The position numbers and the translations under genes are program-made. From Streptosporangiaceae bacterium (GTDB lineage Bacteria > Actinomycetota > Actinomycetes > Streptosporangiales > Streptosporangiaceae): 64,000 nt of DNA. The DNA lies in contig JAFAZE010000176.1 of the NCBI GenBank assembly GCA_019239975.1, forward strand, positions 1 to 64,000, given 5' to 3'. Under the pieces are notes generated by a model. It made no database searches and was not told where the DNA came from. It was given only the letters and a program-made list of their open reading frames with translations. This document shows, one piece after another, positions 49,090-57,875 of this stretch. The first letter of the stretch is position 1. Every line of letters starts with the position of its first letter.

Positions 49090-50201
49090 ATGAATGATCT
49101 TCGTGTTGCTGGTCTTCCTGGCGCAGCGCGTCTGGCGCTGGCGGACGGGGTGGTGCATCTTGATCCGGCGGCGGCGGTGTTCGAGGCGATGCTGGAAGGG
49201 TGGGCTGCGCAGCAGCGGGCCCGGTTCCTGAAGGACAACACGGTCGGGCCGAGGGTGGAACTGGTGCGGCGGTTCGCGGCGTTCACGAACCAGTACCCGT
49301 GGCAGTGGGAGCCGGCGGAGGCTGAGGCGTCATCACCAGTTCGCCGGTCGCGGTGTCCACGGCCAGGAACTACCAGAACACGCTCCGGCTGTTCTGCGGC
49401 TATGCGGCCGATGCCCGTTACGGATGGGCGGACAGGTGCCTGGAGCAATTCGGGTCGGTGCCGCGGCAGATCCTGGATGAGTGGAACACCGTCGCGCATG
49501 TGACCGAGTTCGAGGGGCAGCCGCACCGCCGCCCGCTGACTTATGACGAGGTGCAGGCCTTGTTCGATGCGGCTGACGGGCGGGTGGAGGAGATCCGGTC
49601 CCGCGGCCGGAAAGGGGCACTGGCGGCGCAGCGTGACGCGGCGCTGCTGAAGACGGTCTACGCGTTCGGGCTGCGGCGCCGTGAGGCGTGGGGCCTGGAT
49701 CTTGCCGATCTGCGGCACAACCCGCAGGTGCGTCAGTTCAATCGATACGGAGCGGTGTTCGTGCGGTGGGGTAAATCGTCCAACGGCAGCCCGCCCAGGC
49801 GGCGGACGGTGCTGACGGTGCCCGAGATGGACTGGGTGGTGCCGGTGCTTCAGCAGTGGACTGAAGAGGTGCGCCCGCTGTTCGCCCCGGGTGCTCATCC
49901 GGCGTTGTGGGTTACCGAGCGGCGGGGGCGCCTGTCCCGGCGGGCGATCAACGAGGCGCTCGAGGCGGCCCGAGGCGCGGCCGGGCTGGATCCGGTGCTG
50001 GATCTGCACTGCCTGCGGCATTCCTATATCACGCACCTGATCGAGTTCGGCTATCCGGAGCGGTTCGCGCAGGACCAGGCCGGCCATTCGTACGCGAGCA
50101 CCACAGCGATCTACACGGGTGTGTCGGATGAGTTCCGGAACCGTCTTCTGGCCAAGACGCTGCGCGAGCGTTACGCGGGCCCGCTGGGGGAGCAGTCGTG
50201 A
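49090..50201 (+). pseudogene. Tyrosine recombinase/integrase, split by a 1-nt frameshift
   Basis: A phage-integrase-type tyrosine recombinase. The SAM-like N-terminal core-binding part (AAAVFEAMLEGWAAQQRARF, ELVRRFAAFTNQYPWQWEP) is in one frame from ATG 49090. The rest (VAVSTARNYQNTLRLFCGYA onward) is in the -1 frame, open from 49353 (GTG) to 50201. Catalytic residues are intact: R in GLRRREAWGL, the HCLRHSYITHL box II, AGHSYASTT and Tyr in AIYTGV. A lost base near 49332 explains it (gcg-t[t]c-atc). The intact C-terminal piece (282 aa) could still be expressed. GTGA overlap joins it to the HTH gene. Confidence 0.8.
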
Positions 50202-50524
50202 CGAAGAAGATGGGGATCCGGTGGCATCTGCGGCTGCGGATGGCGGAGAAGGGCCTGTTCCAGACCTCGGATCTGGTGCCGCTGCTGGCCGAGCGCGGCA
50301 TTCACCTGTCCCGTGAGCAGGTCTACCGGCTGGTGACCCAGGTCCCGCAGCGACTGTCGACCGACACGCTGGCCGCGTTGTGCGACATCCTGGACTGCCA
50401 GCCCAACGACCTGATCGAGATCGAGGTCGTCAGCAAGCAGGTCCGCAAGACGGCCGGCGAACCCGGCCGGGCAGCGGCACCGCCGGTGCGACGCAGCACG
50501 ATCCGCCGTCCGGACCTGTCGTGA
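50198..50524 (+). CDS. Small Cro/C1-type (XRE) HTH protein of the recombinase trio
   Basis: A 108-residue protein with one HTH (LRLRMAEKGLFQTSDLVPLL, SREQVYRLVTQVPQRLSTDT, ALCDILDCQPNDLIEIEVV), the HTH_26-like form, followed by a basic tail (RRSTIRRPDL). It starts at GTG 50198 overlapping the recombinase stop (GTGA), and its own stop overlaps the next gene's putative GTG start the same way. Such coupling of all three genes points to a co-translated unit. It is likely a regulator or directionality factor of the element; this is an inference. Confidence 0.88.
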   Translation: MTKKMGIRWHLRLRMAEKGLFQTSDLVPLLAERGIHLSREQVYRLVTQVPQRLSTDTLAALCDILDCQPNDLIEIEVVSKQVRKTAGEPGRAAAPPVRRSTIRRPDLS

Positions 50525-50549
50525 CGGCGGGCGGCCCGGCCGACGAGTC

Positions 50550-52808
50550 ATGGGATCGCGTCATCTCCTGCCTGGTCGCCTCGGTGCCAGAGCTAGACCC
50601 CGCGGGCGCCGAGCGCGCTCTCGCAGCGGCCAGGGCGGACCGCGGGCGGCGCTGCGCGAGGTGGACGCGCTTCTGGCCGAGCATCCCGGCGCCCTGGTCA
50701 CCACCCCGGCCGCCTATCCGCTGGCGCTGGTCCGGCTGGCGCACGCGCTGATCGAGGCCGGGTATCAGGCAGTCGCGGCTCCGGCCTGCGCCGGGTGCGG
50801 CAAGATCACCGCCGGCCTGCGCCATAAGACCGCCTCCGGCCGGGTCTGTGGGACCTGCGCGGCCCGCGGCAGCACCGGGACGTGCGCTCGTTGCGGCCGG
50901 GCCCGGCGGATCAACGCCCGCCGCCCGGAGGGTGGGATCTGCTCGGCCTGCTATGACAAGGACGAGCAGGTCGTGACCGAGTGCGGCGGGTGCGGCCGGA
51001 CGCGCCGGGCGGTCGCCCGGATGCCCGACGGCACCGCCCGCTGCCAGTTCTGCGCTACCCGCCTGGCGCGCACGTGCTCGGCCTGCGGCCAGCAGCGCAC
51101 CGTCGCCGGGACCACCGATGTCGGCCCGGTCTGCGCCTCGTGCTACCAGGCTCCGCAGGGGCCATGCGGGCGCTGCGGGCGGACCCGCAAGATCGCCAGG
51201 CGGGCGACGGCAGCCACTCCCGACCTGTGCTACGGCTGCTACCAGGGCATGGTGGCGGTCTGCTCGGCCTGCGGGAAGACCAGGCCGTGCCAGCGGATCT
51301 CCTCGGGCAGCCCGATCTGCCGCAGCCGCCGGACCCGCCCTCCCCGGCCATGCTTCCGGTGCGGGCGCGACCGGCCGGTCCAGGCGGAATGGCCGGCAGG
51401 GCCGGTCTGTGTCGGCTGCTACGAGCACGTCCGCCGCCACCCCGCCGAATGCGCAGGCTGCGGGGTGTTCCGGCCGCTGATCGGCAGCGACGAGCAGGGA
51501 GGGCCGGTCTGCGGGCCGTGCGCCGGAGCTCCCGGGCTGGACTACACCTGCCGCGAGTGCGGCCGGGGAGGAGAAATCCACAGCAGCCGGCGCTGCTTCC
51601 GCTGCGTCCTGGCCGAACGCACCCAGACCCTGCTCGCCGGCCCTGGCGGGGAAGTCTCCGCCCAGCTTCTTCCCTTGATCGAGGCACTCACCGCGGTCAC
51701 TAACCCGGCCACCGTGGTGAAATGGCTCGGCACGAGCCGGTCAGCCCGGCTGCTCGGCCACCTGGCCAGGACAGGTGACCCCATCACCCACGACCTGCTC
51801 GATGACCTGCCACAGACCCAGGCCTTGCACTATGTCAGGGAAGTGCTGGTCAGCTCAGGCGTCCTGCCCGCGCGCAACGAGCACCTGGAGCGCCTGGCAC
51901 CTTGGCTGGAAAACCTGCTGGCTGGCAAGCCAGCCCACCACGCCCGGCTCATCCGGCCCTTCACGCACTGGTTCGTGCTGCGCCGCGCTCGCCGGGCCGC
52001 CGCCCGCCGGAGCTTCACCCGGGGATCAGCCGACTTCGCCCGGGCCCGCGTCCTGGCCGCCCTGGACCTGCTGTCCTGGCTGGACCAGCGCGGCCAGGCC
52101 CTGCACGACCTCACGCAGCCGGATCTGGACCAGTGGCTCGCCGGAGGCGCCACCACCCGCCGGACCGTGCGCTACTTCCTTCAGTGGGCACATGGCCGCG
52201 GCCTGGCCAGCAATCTAACGGTGCCGCTTCCCCCGCGCCCGGAACCGGCCCGGCTGCTCGCCGAGGACGACCACATCCGGCAGCTTGACCGGTGCCTCAC
52301 CGACGAGGCCATGCCCTTGGACCTGCGGGCCGGAGGTGCGCTCGTCCTGCTGTTCGGGATGCTGGTCAGCCGGATCACCCAGCTGACCAAGGACAGCGTG
52401 GTCGAGGACGGCCAGGCTACCTACCTGGCCATCGACGGGCACTGCCTCATGCTGCCACCGCGGCTAGCGGACCTCGTCCGCCAGCTCCGTGACCAAGACG
52501 AGCCGCGCTGGACACTGGGCCGCCTGGGAACCCCCGCGCCGTGGCTCTTCCCCGGCCAGAGCCCGGCCCGCCCGGCCGTGGATATCCTTTTCGGTGTTCG
52601 TCTCCGCCGCTATGGAATTGACGCTCACGCCGGACGCAACACAGGACGTCTTGCCCTCGCAGCAGAACTGCCCGCCTCAGTCCTAGCAGACCTCACCGGC
52701 ATCAGCATCAGCACCGCCGAACGCTGGTCCCACTGGGCCAAACGAGACTGGGCAGCTTACGTCGGCCAGCGCGCGGCCGACGTCACGGCCGAACCCGGAA
52801 CCCTTTGA
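50550..52808 (+). CDS. Multi-zinc-ribbon protein with tyrosine-recombinase-like C-terminus
   Basis: A 752-residue protein. Residues ~80-350 hold nine consecutive zinc-ribbon-like CxxC pairs (CAGC/CGTC, CARC/CSAC, CGGC/CQFC, CSAC/CASC, CGRC/CYGC, CSAC/CRSR (degenerate), CFRC/CVGC, CAGC/CGPC, CREC/CFRC). Beyond ~520 is a domain like a tyrosine recombinase but with a poorly conserved active site (RRYGIDAHAGRNTGRLALAA, SISTAERWSHWAKRDWAAYV). The probable true start is GTG 50521, overlapping the HTH gene; a one-base loss near 50640 then breaks the frame and the 50550 start (no good ribosome site) opens the remainder. It may be the third component of the element. Confidence 0.75.
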   Translation: MGSRHLLPGRLGARARPRGRRARSRSGQGGPRAALREVDALLAEHPGALVTTPAAYPLALVRLAHALIEAGYQAVAAPACAGCGKITAGLRHKTASGRVCGTCAARGSTGTCARCGRARRINARRPEGGICSACYDKDEQVVTECGGCGRTRRAVARMPDGTARCQFCATRLARTCSACGQQRTVAGTTDVGPVCASCYQAPQGPCGRCGRTRKIARRATAATPDLCYGCYQGMVAVCSACGKTRPCQRISSGSPICRSRRTRPPRPCFRCGRDRPVQAEWPAGPVCVGCYEHVRRHPAECAGCGVFRPLIGSDEQGGPVCGPCAGAPGLDYTCRECGRGGEIHSSRRCFRCVLAERTQTLLAGPGGEVSAQLLPLIEALTAVTNPATVVKWLGTSRSARLLGHLARTGDPITHDLLDDLPQTQALHYVREVLVSSGVLPARNEHLERLAPWLENLLAGKPAHHARLIRPFTHWFVLRRARRAAARRSFTRGSADFARARVLAALDLLSWLDQRGQALHDLTQPDLDQWLAGGATTRRTVRYFLQWAHGRGLASNLTVPLPPRPEPARLLAEDDHIRQLDRCLTDEAMPLDLRAGGALVLLFGMLVSRITQLTKDSVVEDGQATYLAIDGHCLMLPPRLADLVRQLRDQDEPRWTLGRLGTPAPWLFPGQSPARPAVDILFGVRLRRYGIDAHAGRNTGRLALAAELPASVLADLTGISISTAERWSHWAKRDWAAYVGQRAADVTAEPGTL

Positions 52809-52877
52809 ACACGTCAGCGACGAATTCTGCCTCTGACCAGGTAATCGAAATCAGCCGATTCGTATATCAGGAACGTT

Positions 52878-53780
52878 GTGACCACTACATACCCACAGGT
52901 TGACACTGCCGATGTCAACCGGATGCACTCCGCCCTCGCACAGCTACTCGACACCGTGCGCAGGCGCGTTCCCTCCGACTGGACGCCGACGTGGCGTTCG
53001 GAAGGAGAAGACGAAGTCAAGGCAACCTCACAGCTGTCCCGGACCGATGGCAGCCCATGGGGCGAAAATCCGCTCTCCACCGTCTTCCCTGTATCAGCGA
53101 TGCTGATCGACACGGTGATCCAGAATGTCGACGCCTTCCACGTGCTGCTGGAATCCCGGCCGAGGTCCACTCTCGCCCTGGACGCCCAGGCCCGGGCAGC
53201 GCTCGAAGCTGCAGCCCAGGCATGGTGGCTGCTCAAGCCCAGGATCGGTGGCCGCGCCCGCGTTGCTCGCCTCTACGTCCTGCGGCGCAGCAGCGCCTCC
53301 CGCTTTGAACAGACAGCCCAGAAAATGGGACTGCCGCCGGCGTCCGGCTACGGGGCGCTGGTTCAAAATCTGGACGACTACTACCAGGGTGAGCTCGGCC
53401 TGGTCCCCATGCTCAGCCGGAAGGACAACTGGATCGGCTGCGAGAACCAGAAGGCGCTCGACTACACCACGCTGGTGAAGGAGTTCATGGAACAGATCGG
53501 CCAGGATCCAGCATCAGGGCCATATGCCTACTACTGCGGCGCGTCACACGCGGAGCTCTGGCGAATCCAGCACTCCTACGACGAGGTGCAGCGACCCGAT
53601 GGCCAAGTCGTATGGATCCCGAGCGCTCCCGTCGCCACGGTGAACGCCGCGGTGAGCGTCTGCGCCGATGCGCTCACATACCCTGTCGCACGAGCCCTCG
53701 CGCTGCTGGGCCGCGGAGCATCGTGCACCGAACTCCACTACCTCAGACAGCCGTTGCGGTCCGCGCTGACACTGCGATGA
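52878..53780 (+). CDS. Hypothetical protein (possible element cargo)
   Basis: A 300-residue soluble protein of unknown function. The middle is helical with AQARAALEAAAQAWWLLKPR and GRARVARLYVLRRSSASRF, an arrangement seen in uncharacterised actinobacterial proteins that carry an E-x-W-LL helix pair, and a later YYCGASHAELWRIQHSYDEV. No catalytic motif is certain. GTG at 52878 follows AGGAA. It is downstream of the recombinase trio by 70 bases and may be its cargo. Base composition (somewhat less GC) differs mildly from the core genes. Confidence 0.72.
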   Translation: MTTTYPQVDTADVNRMHSALAQLLDTVRRRVPSDWTPTWRSEGEDEVKATSQLSRTDGSPWGENPLSTVFPVSAMLIDTVIQNVDAFHVLLESRPRSTLALDAQARAALEAAAQAWWLLKPRIGGRARVARLYVLRRSSASRFEQTAQKMGLPPASGYGALVQNLDDYYQGELGLVPMLSRKDNWIGCENQKALDYTTLVKEFMEQIGQDPASGPYAYYCGASHAELWRIQHSYDEVQRPDGQVVWIPSAPVATVNAAVSVCADALTYPVARALALLGRGASCTELHYLRQPLRSALTLR

Positions 53781-53854
53781 TGAGCCTCATCTGGCCGACT
53801 AACGAATACCGGGTCCACCGGACTAAATACGCTGCGTCAGTATCAACGGCCGGG

Positions 53855-53886
53855 AACCTGCTAACCGAACCTGCTAAACCTGCTAA
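53855..53886 (+). promoter_or_regulatory. Three direct repeats AACCTGCTAA before the fic gene
   Basis: AACCTGCTAA occurs at 53855, 53868 and 53877 (the last two sharing one base). The following ~45 bases, up to the TTG start, are unusually AT-rich. The layout looks like a regulator-binding array. Confidence 0.5.
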
Positions 53887-53930
53887 CCGGTACTAAGATT
53901 AGGTTGTTTAGTTAGTTTCTTGGGGGTTTC

Positions 53931-54995
53931 TTGCGCAGCTTTGCTGACCTTGATGTGCTCATCGGGCTGGTGCCTGCCCAGATCGTAACCCGGCTAAGCG
54001 CGATCGACTTCGGCCGCGGCTCGGAGGCGCTTTACCGTGACCAGATGCCGGGACTACTCACGGAGCTCGCGGACCGGGCCCGCGTCCTGAGCATCACTGC
54101 CTCGTCCGCGATCGAAGGCGTCATCGTCGCGGACGCCGATCGTGCCCGGCGGATCATCGACCGGCAGACGACCACGCTACGCAACCGCAGCGAGCAAGAA
54201 CTCGCGGGCTATCGCGATGCTCAGGACTACCTGTTCCAGGAGGACTGGCAACCGCTGAACGCTGGCCTGATCCTGCACCTGCACCGTCTGCTGTTCGCTC
54301 ACACCGCCGCCTCCGGCGGGGCGTTCAAGACAGAGGACAACCTGGTCGTGGACCGCTCGCCAGACGGTTCCACAACCGTGCGCTTCAAGCCGGTGCCCGC
54401 CGCAAGCACTCCGTTCGCCGTCGACGACCTGATCGAGCGCTATAAGCAGGCAGTGGTGGCGGGCGAGCACCATCCAGTGCTGCTGTCGGGGCTGTTTGTC
54501 CTCGACCTTCTCGTCATCCACCCCTTCGAGGATGGCAACGGTCGAGTGGCCCGCCTGCTCACCGGCGCAATGCTCAGCGAGCACGGCTACACCGTCGGCC
54601 GCTACGTGAGCCTCGAGCAGGAGATCGCCGAATCAGCCGACGCCTATTACCAGGCCCTCTTGGACTCCACCCATGGCTGGCATGAAGGGACCGCCGACCC
54701 GTGGCCCTGGCTCGGCTACTTCACGAGCATGATCGCCGGAGCGTACGCAGTCTTCGCCGACCGCGCGTCTGCGGCCCAGACCCCCGGGACCAAGCAGCAG
54801 CGCATCCGCGAGCACATCGTGCGCCACGCGTCGGCCACGTTCCGCCTCGCCGATATCAGGGCGGCAGTGCCCGGTGTCAGTGACCAGACGATCCGGCTGG
54901 TCCTGGAACAGCTGAGGAAGGAAGGCAAAGTCCGAGCCGACGGAACCGGCCGCTCCGCGACCTGGACCCGGACGAATACCGCACGCTCCGAATAA
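53931..54995 (+). CDS. Fic-family protein (AMPylase) with inhibitory helix
   Basis: A 354-residue Fic protein that transfers AMP (or another nucleotide) to target proteins. The catalytic motif HPFEDGNGRVARL begins at His197. The N-terminal inhibitory helix S58-S-A-I-E62-G63 matches (S/T)xxxE(G/N) of class II Fic enzymes, so activity is self-restrained. After the Fic core, residues ~295-345 form a winged-helix-like end (TKQQRIREHIVRHASATFRL, VSDQTIRLVLEQLRKEGKVR). TTG at 53931 is used because GGGGG lies upstream and no ATG fits. It might act as a regulator, toxin or defence protein. Confidence 0.9.
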   Translation: MRSFADLDVLIGLVPAQIVTRLSAIDFGRGSEALYRDQMPGLLTELADRARVLSITASSAIEGVIVADADRARRIIDRQTTTLRNRSEQELAGYRDAQDYLFQEDWQPLNAGLILHLHRLLFAHTAASGGAFKTEDNLVVDRSPDGSTTVRFKPVPAASTPFAVDDLIERYKQAVVAGEHHPVLLSGLFVLDLLVIHPFEDGNGRVARLLTGAMLSEHGYTVGRYVSLEQEIAESADAYYQALLDSTHGWHEGTADPWPWLGYFTSMIAGAYAVFADRASAAQTPGTKQQRIREHIVRHASATFRLADIRAAVPGVSDQTIRLVLEQLRKEGKVRADGTGRSATWTRTNTARSE

Positions 54996-55050
54996 GTGCC
55001 CTGCGCCAGTACATCGAGCGGCATCGCATCGGGCGCAACAGAGGTTGTGG

Positions 55051-55073
55051 CTGGCGCGGGTTGCCCGCGCCAG
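55051..55073. terminator. Hairpin between convergent fic and oxidoreductase genes
   Basis: CTGGCGCGGG and CCCGCGCCAG form a perfect 10-bp stem around TTG, between the convergent ends of fic (54995) and the oxidoreductase (55085). No T-tract is present. Confidence 0.5.
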
Positions 55074-55084
55074 CGCCGCCCAGG

Positions 55085-56056
55085 TTACGGTACGAGAAGA
55101 AGCCTGCCGGTCACAGCGCGGTCCTCCAGCATCTGGTGTGCGCGGATCGCGTCGGCCAGCGGAAGCTCCTGGGTGCAGGCACGCAGTGCGCCCGACCCGA
55201 AGAGCCGGGCGAGCTCGGCGACGTTGGCCCGGGCCTGCTCCGGGGCAGCCGCGCGCAGTGCCAGCAGCGAGAACCCGATCACGCTCTTGAGCGCGAACAA
55301 GGTCCTGACCGGCAGGATGGGCAGGTCTCCCGATGACGCGCCGAAAACGACGGCACGCCCATACGGCGCCAGCAACCCGATGCACTGATTCAGCACCTGA
55401 CCGCCTACGGCCTCCAGGACCACGTCGACGCCGCGGGGCGCGGCGTCGCGCACCAGATCAGCCCAGCCGGGCTCGCTGTAGTTGACGACCACATCCGCGC
55501 CGAGTTCCTTCGGGAAGCTCAGCTTGGCGGGTGAGCCCGCAGCGGCGATCACCATCTCTGCGCCGCGCTGCCTGGCGAGTTGCACGGCGAGATGCCCGAT
55601 GGCGTCGGCCCCGGCGGTGACGAGCACGGTCTCTCCCGCACCGAGACGCCCGGTGCGCAGCGCGCCGAGCGCGACCGCGCCGACGGTGGGAAGCATGCTC
55701 GCCGCCCCCGCGCTCAGTTCCGCGGGGACACCGGCCAGCCATTCGGCGTCCACGACCACATAGTCCGCGTACGCGTCCTCCAGCAGTGCGGCCACCCGGG
55801 TGCCGGTAAGCGCCGGATCGGTATCCGGCCCCGTCGCCTCGACCCTCCCCACCACGTCGCCGGTCAGCGTCGCGGGCACTGAACGGAAGTAGATCGAGTC
55901 CGGATCGGTCTCGCGGCGGATCTGCACGTCGACGTAATTGACGCCGATTGCCTCGGTGCGGACCAGCACCTGCCCCGGGCCAGGGACGGGGATACCGGCC
56001 TCTTCGGTGACCAGCACCTCTGGGCCGCCGTGCGTGTAGAACCGTACACGTCGCAT
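55085..56056 (-). CDS. Zinc-independent quinone oxidoreductase-type MDR reductase
   Basis: A 323-residue medium-chain dehydrogenase/reductase of the NADPH:quinone oxidoreductase group. N-domain VRFYTHGGPEVLVTEEAGIP and GVNYVDVQIRRE are typical; the nucleotide site is TVLVTAGADAIGHLAVQLAR with GADVVVNYSEPGW, and VLEAVGGQVLNQCIGLL follows. The GHE zinc motif is absent. It reduces quinones or enones with NADPH. ATG at 56056 follows GAGGAG. It is divergent from a TetR gene across two operator copies, so it is a likely target of induction by electrophiles or similar compounds. Confidence 0.9.
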   Translation of the reverse strand: MRRVRFYTHGGPEVLVTEEAGIPVPGPGQVLVRTEAIGVNYVDVQIRRETDPDSIYFRSVPATLTGDVVGRVEATGPDTDPALTGTRVAALLEDAYADYVVVDAEWLAGVPAELSAGAASMLPTVGAVALGALRTGRLGAGETVLVTAGADAIGHLAVQLARQRGAEMVIAAAGSPAKLSFPKELGADVVVNYSEPGWADLVRDAAPRGVDVVLEAVGGQVLNQCIGLLAPYGRAVVFGASSGDLPILPVRTLFALKSVIGFSLLALRAAAPEQARANVAELARLFGSGALRACTQELPLADAIRAHQMLEDRAVTGRLLLVP

Positions 56057-56074
56057 GACCTGCTTCTCCTCGTA

Positions 56075-56124
56075 AACTTGTCCATAAGTCAACTTAGAGG
56101 ACATTACTTGACCATAGGTCAAGT
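56075..56124. promoter_or_regulatory. Two palindromic TetR operators in the divergent promoter
   Basis: ACTTGACCATAGGTCAAGT (56106-56124) is an almost perfect palindrome. A related site (core TTGTCCATAAGTCAACTT) lies at 56075-56095. Their centres are about 30 bases apart, and both lie between the oxidoreductase and the TetR start. Confidence 0.7.
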
Positions 56125-56140
56125 TGTCTAGGAGTGCCCG

Positions 56141-56743
56141 ATGAGCGCAGACCGTCGCGAGCGCGCTGACGCGGTACGCAACCGCCGCGCCATCCTCGCG
56201 GCCACCGAGGAACTGCTGGCCACGCACCGGCCACAGGACATCTCGATGGAGCAGGTCGCGGTGGCCGCCGGCGTCGTCAAGGGCACGGTGTTCCATCGGT
56301 TCGGCAACCGGACGGGCCTCATGCTCGCGCTGATGATGGAGCGTGCCCGGGCACTGAACGAGGCAGTGACGGCGGGCCCGCCGCCGCTGGGTCCCGGTGC
56401 TCCTGACCGGGACCGGCTGCTCGCCTTCCTCGACGCGATGGTGGAGGTGGTGAGCAGGAACAAGGGCCTCCTAGCCGAGCTGGCTCACTCCGGCGCCATG
56501 GAGTCGCCGTCGGCCGACAAGGGCGGTACGCCGGGAGACGACCACCCGGTCTACTGGTTCTGGCACGGGCATATCAGCGCGCTCATCGCCTCCCAGCGGC
56601 CCGACGCTGACGCTGACACAATCGCGCACGTTCTGCTTGGTGCGCTGCATAGTGAGCCCGTCCTGGCTCAGCTGGCCGCCGACGGTCCGCGTCGGCTGGC
56701 CGCGACCATGCGATCCCTGGCGTGCGGAATGCTTGACGCGTGA
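56141..56743 (+). CDS. TetR-family transcriptional regulator
   Basis: A 200-residue TetR repressor: HTH residues ~15-60 (AVRNRRAILAATEELLATHR, EQVAVAAGVVKGTVFHRFGN) and a helical effector domain with ALMMERARALNEAV and YWFWHGHISALI. It likely represses itself and the divergent MDR reductase by binding the paired palindromes just upstream. GAG-type ribosome site (ctaggag) precedes the ATG at 56141. Confidence 0.93.
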   Translation: MSADRRERADAVRNRRAILAATEELLATHRPQDISMEQVAVAAGVVKGTVFHRFGNRTGLMLALMMERARALNEAVTAGPPPLGPGAPDRDRLLAFLDAMVEVVSRNKGLLAELAHSGAMESPSADKGGTPGDDHPVYWFWHGHISALIASQRPDADADTIAHVLLGALHSEPVLAQLAADGPRRLAATMRSLACGMLDA

Positions 56744-56823
56744 TCCCCCGGTCTGGGGCGGGTGCCCGCGCGGGGCTTAACCCGAAGCCGAGAGCGAGAG
56801 CATGAAGAGCGCTGTCCATGCGG

Positions 56824-57807
56824 TCACCGGGTCGCTCGTGTCGTGCCGTGAGCGGCGAACGAGTCGCGGTCACCGGCCCAGGCCTCGCGCGGGGCGACCG
56901 TTTCGAGGCGGCCGAGATCGGCGGGAGACAGCTCAACCGCGGCCGCCGCGGCGTTCTCCGCCAGCCGGTCGCGGCGCTTGGTGCCCGGAATCGGCACCAC
57001 GTCCGGCCCCTGCGCGAGCAGCCACGCGAGGGCAAGTTGCCCAGAGGTGACGCCCTTCTCTTCGGCCAGGAGCCGTAGTTCACCGACGAGCGCACGATTT
57101 CTTGCCAGTTGCCCGCCCTGGAAACGCGGGTCGCGATGGCGGATGTCGTCACGCGTCAGGGCGGCGGGGTCGAGTCCGCCGGTCAGGAATCCGCGCCCCA
57201 GCGGGCTGTAGGGAACCACGCCGATGCCGAGCCGCCGGGCCGCCGGGAGCACCTCGTCCTCGACGTCGCGCCACCACAGTGACCACTCGCACTGCAGGGC
57301 GGCGATGGGATGCACCGCCGCCGCGCGCTCGAGTTGCGCGGCGCTGAGTTCGGAGACCCCCAGGTGCAGGACCTTGCCGTCGGCTACCAGGGCGGCCATC
57401 GCGCCGATCGTCTCCTCGACGGGCACGGCGGGATCGGGACGGTGCAGGTAGTACAGGTCGATATGGTCCGTGCCGAGACGTTCCAGCGACGCCTCGCAGT
57501 AACCGCGGACACGCTCGGGGCGGCCGTCCAGATGAACGCCTTCAGGGGTACGGACGATGCCGAACTTCGTGGCGACCACGACGTCATCGCGGCGCCCGGC
57601 GAGCGCACGGCCGAGCAGGCGCTCGTTGTGGCCCGCGCCATAGCTTTGCGCCGTGTCCCACAGCCGGACACCCAGGTCGATGGCGCGCCGCAGGGTACGG
57701 GCCGATTCCGCGTCGTCCGCCGGACCGTAGGCCTGGGACATGCCCATACAGCCAAGCCCGATCGCGGGAACCTCGAGGCCCTCCGGGCCAAGAAACCGGG
57801 TCTGCAT
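56824..57807 (-). CDS. Aldo/keto reductase
   Basis: A 327-residue AKR TIM barrel using NADPH. It keeps the tetrad: Asp in RLWDTAQSYGAGHNERLLG (D, Y), Lys in DVVVATKFG and His in IDLYYLHRPDP. The GLGCMGMSQAYGP opening is that of the YghZ/AKR13-like group, and IPGTKRRDRLAENAAAAAVE binds cofactor. The substrate is an aldehyde or ketone, unspecified. It is divergent from an XRE regulator that probably controls it. Confidence 0.92.
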   Translation of the reverse strand: MQTRFLGPEGLEVPAIGLGCMGMSQAYGPADDAESARTLRRAIDLGVRLWDTAQSYGAGHNERLLGRALAGRRDDVVVATKFGIVRTPEGVHLDGRPERVRGYCEASLERLGTDHIDLYYLHRPDPAVPVEETIGAMAALVADGKVLHLGVSELSAAQLERAAAVHPIAALQCEWSLWWRDVEDEVLPAARRLGIGVVPYSPLGRGFLTGGLDPAALTRDDIRHRDPRFQGGQLARNRALVGELRLLAEEKGVTSGQLALAWLLAQGPDVVPIPGTKRRDRLAENAAAAAVELSPADLGRLETVAPREAWAGDRDSFAAHGTTRATR

Positions 57808-57875
57808 GCCTCGAAGATAACCACAGCTTAGAGTGGTATCCACAGCACGCTGTTACTGGTATTAGGAGTGAGAGG

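Noticed and set aside
49325..50660. Programmed -1 frameshifting in the recombinase trio
   Set aside because: No slippery heptamer or downstream pseudoknot is apparent near either shift point; single-base losses explain both better.
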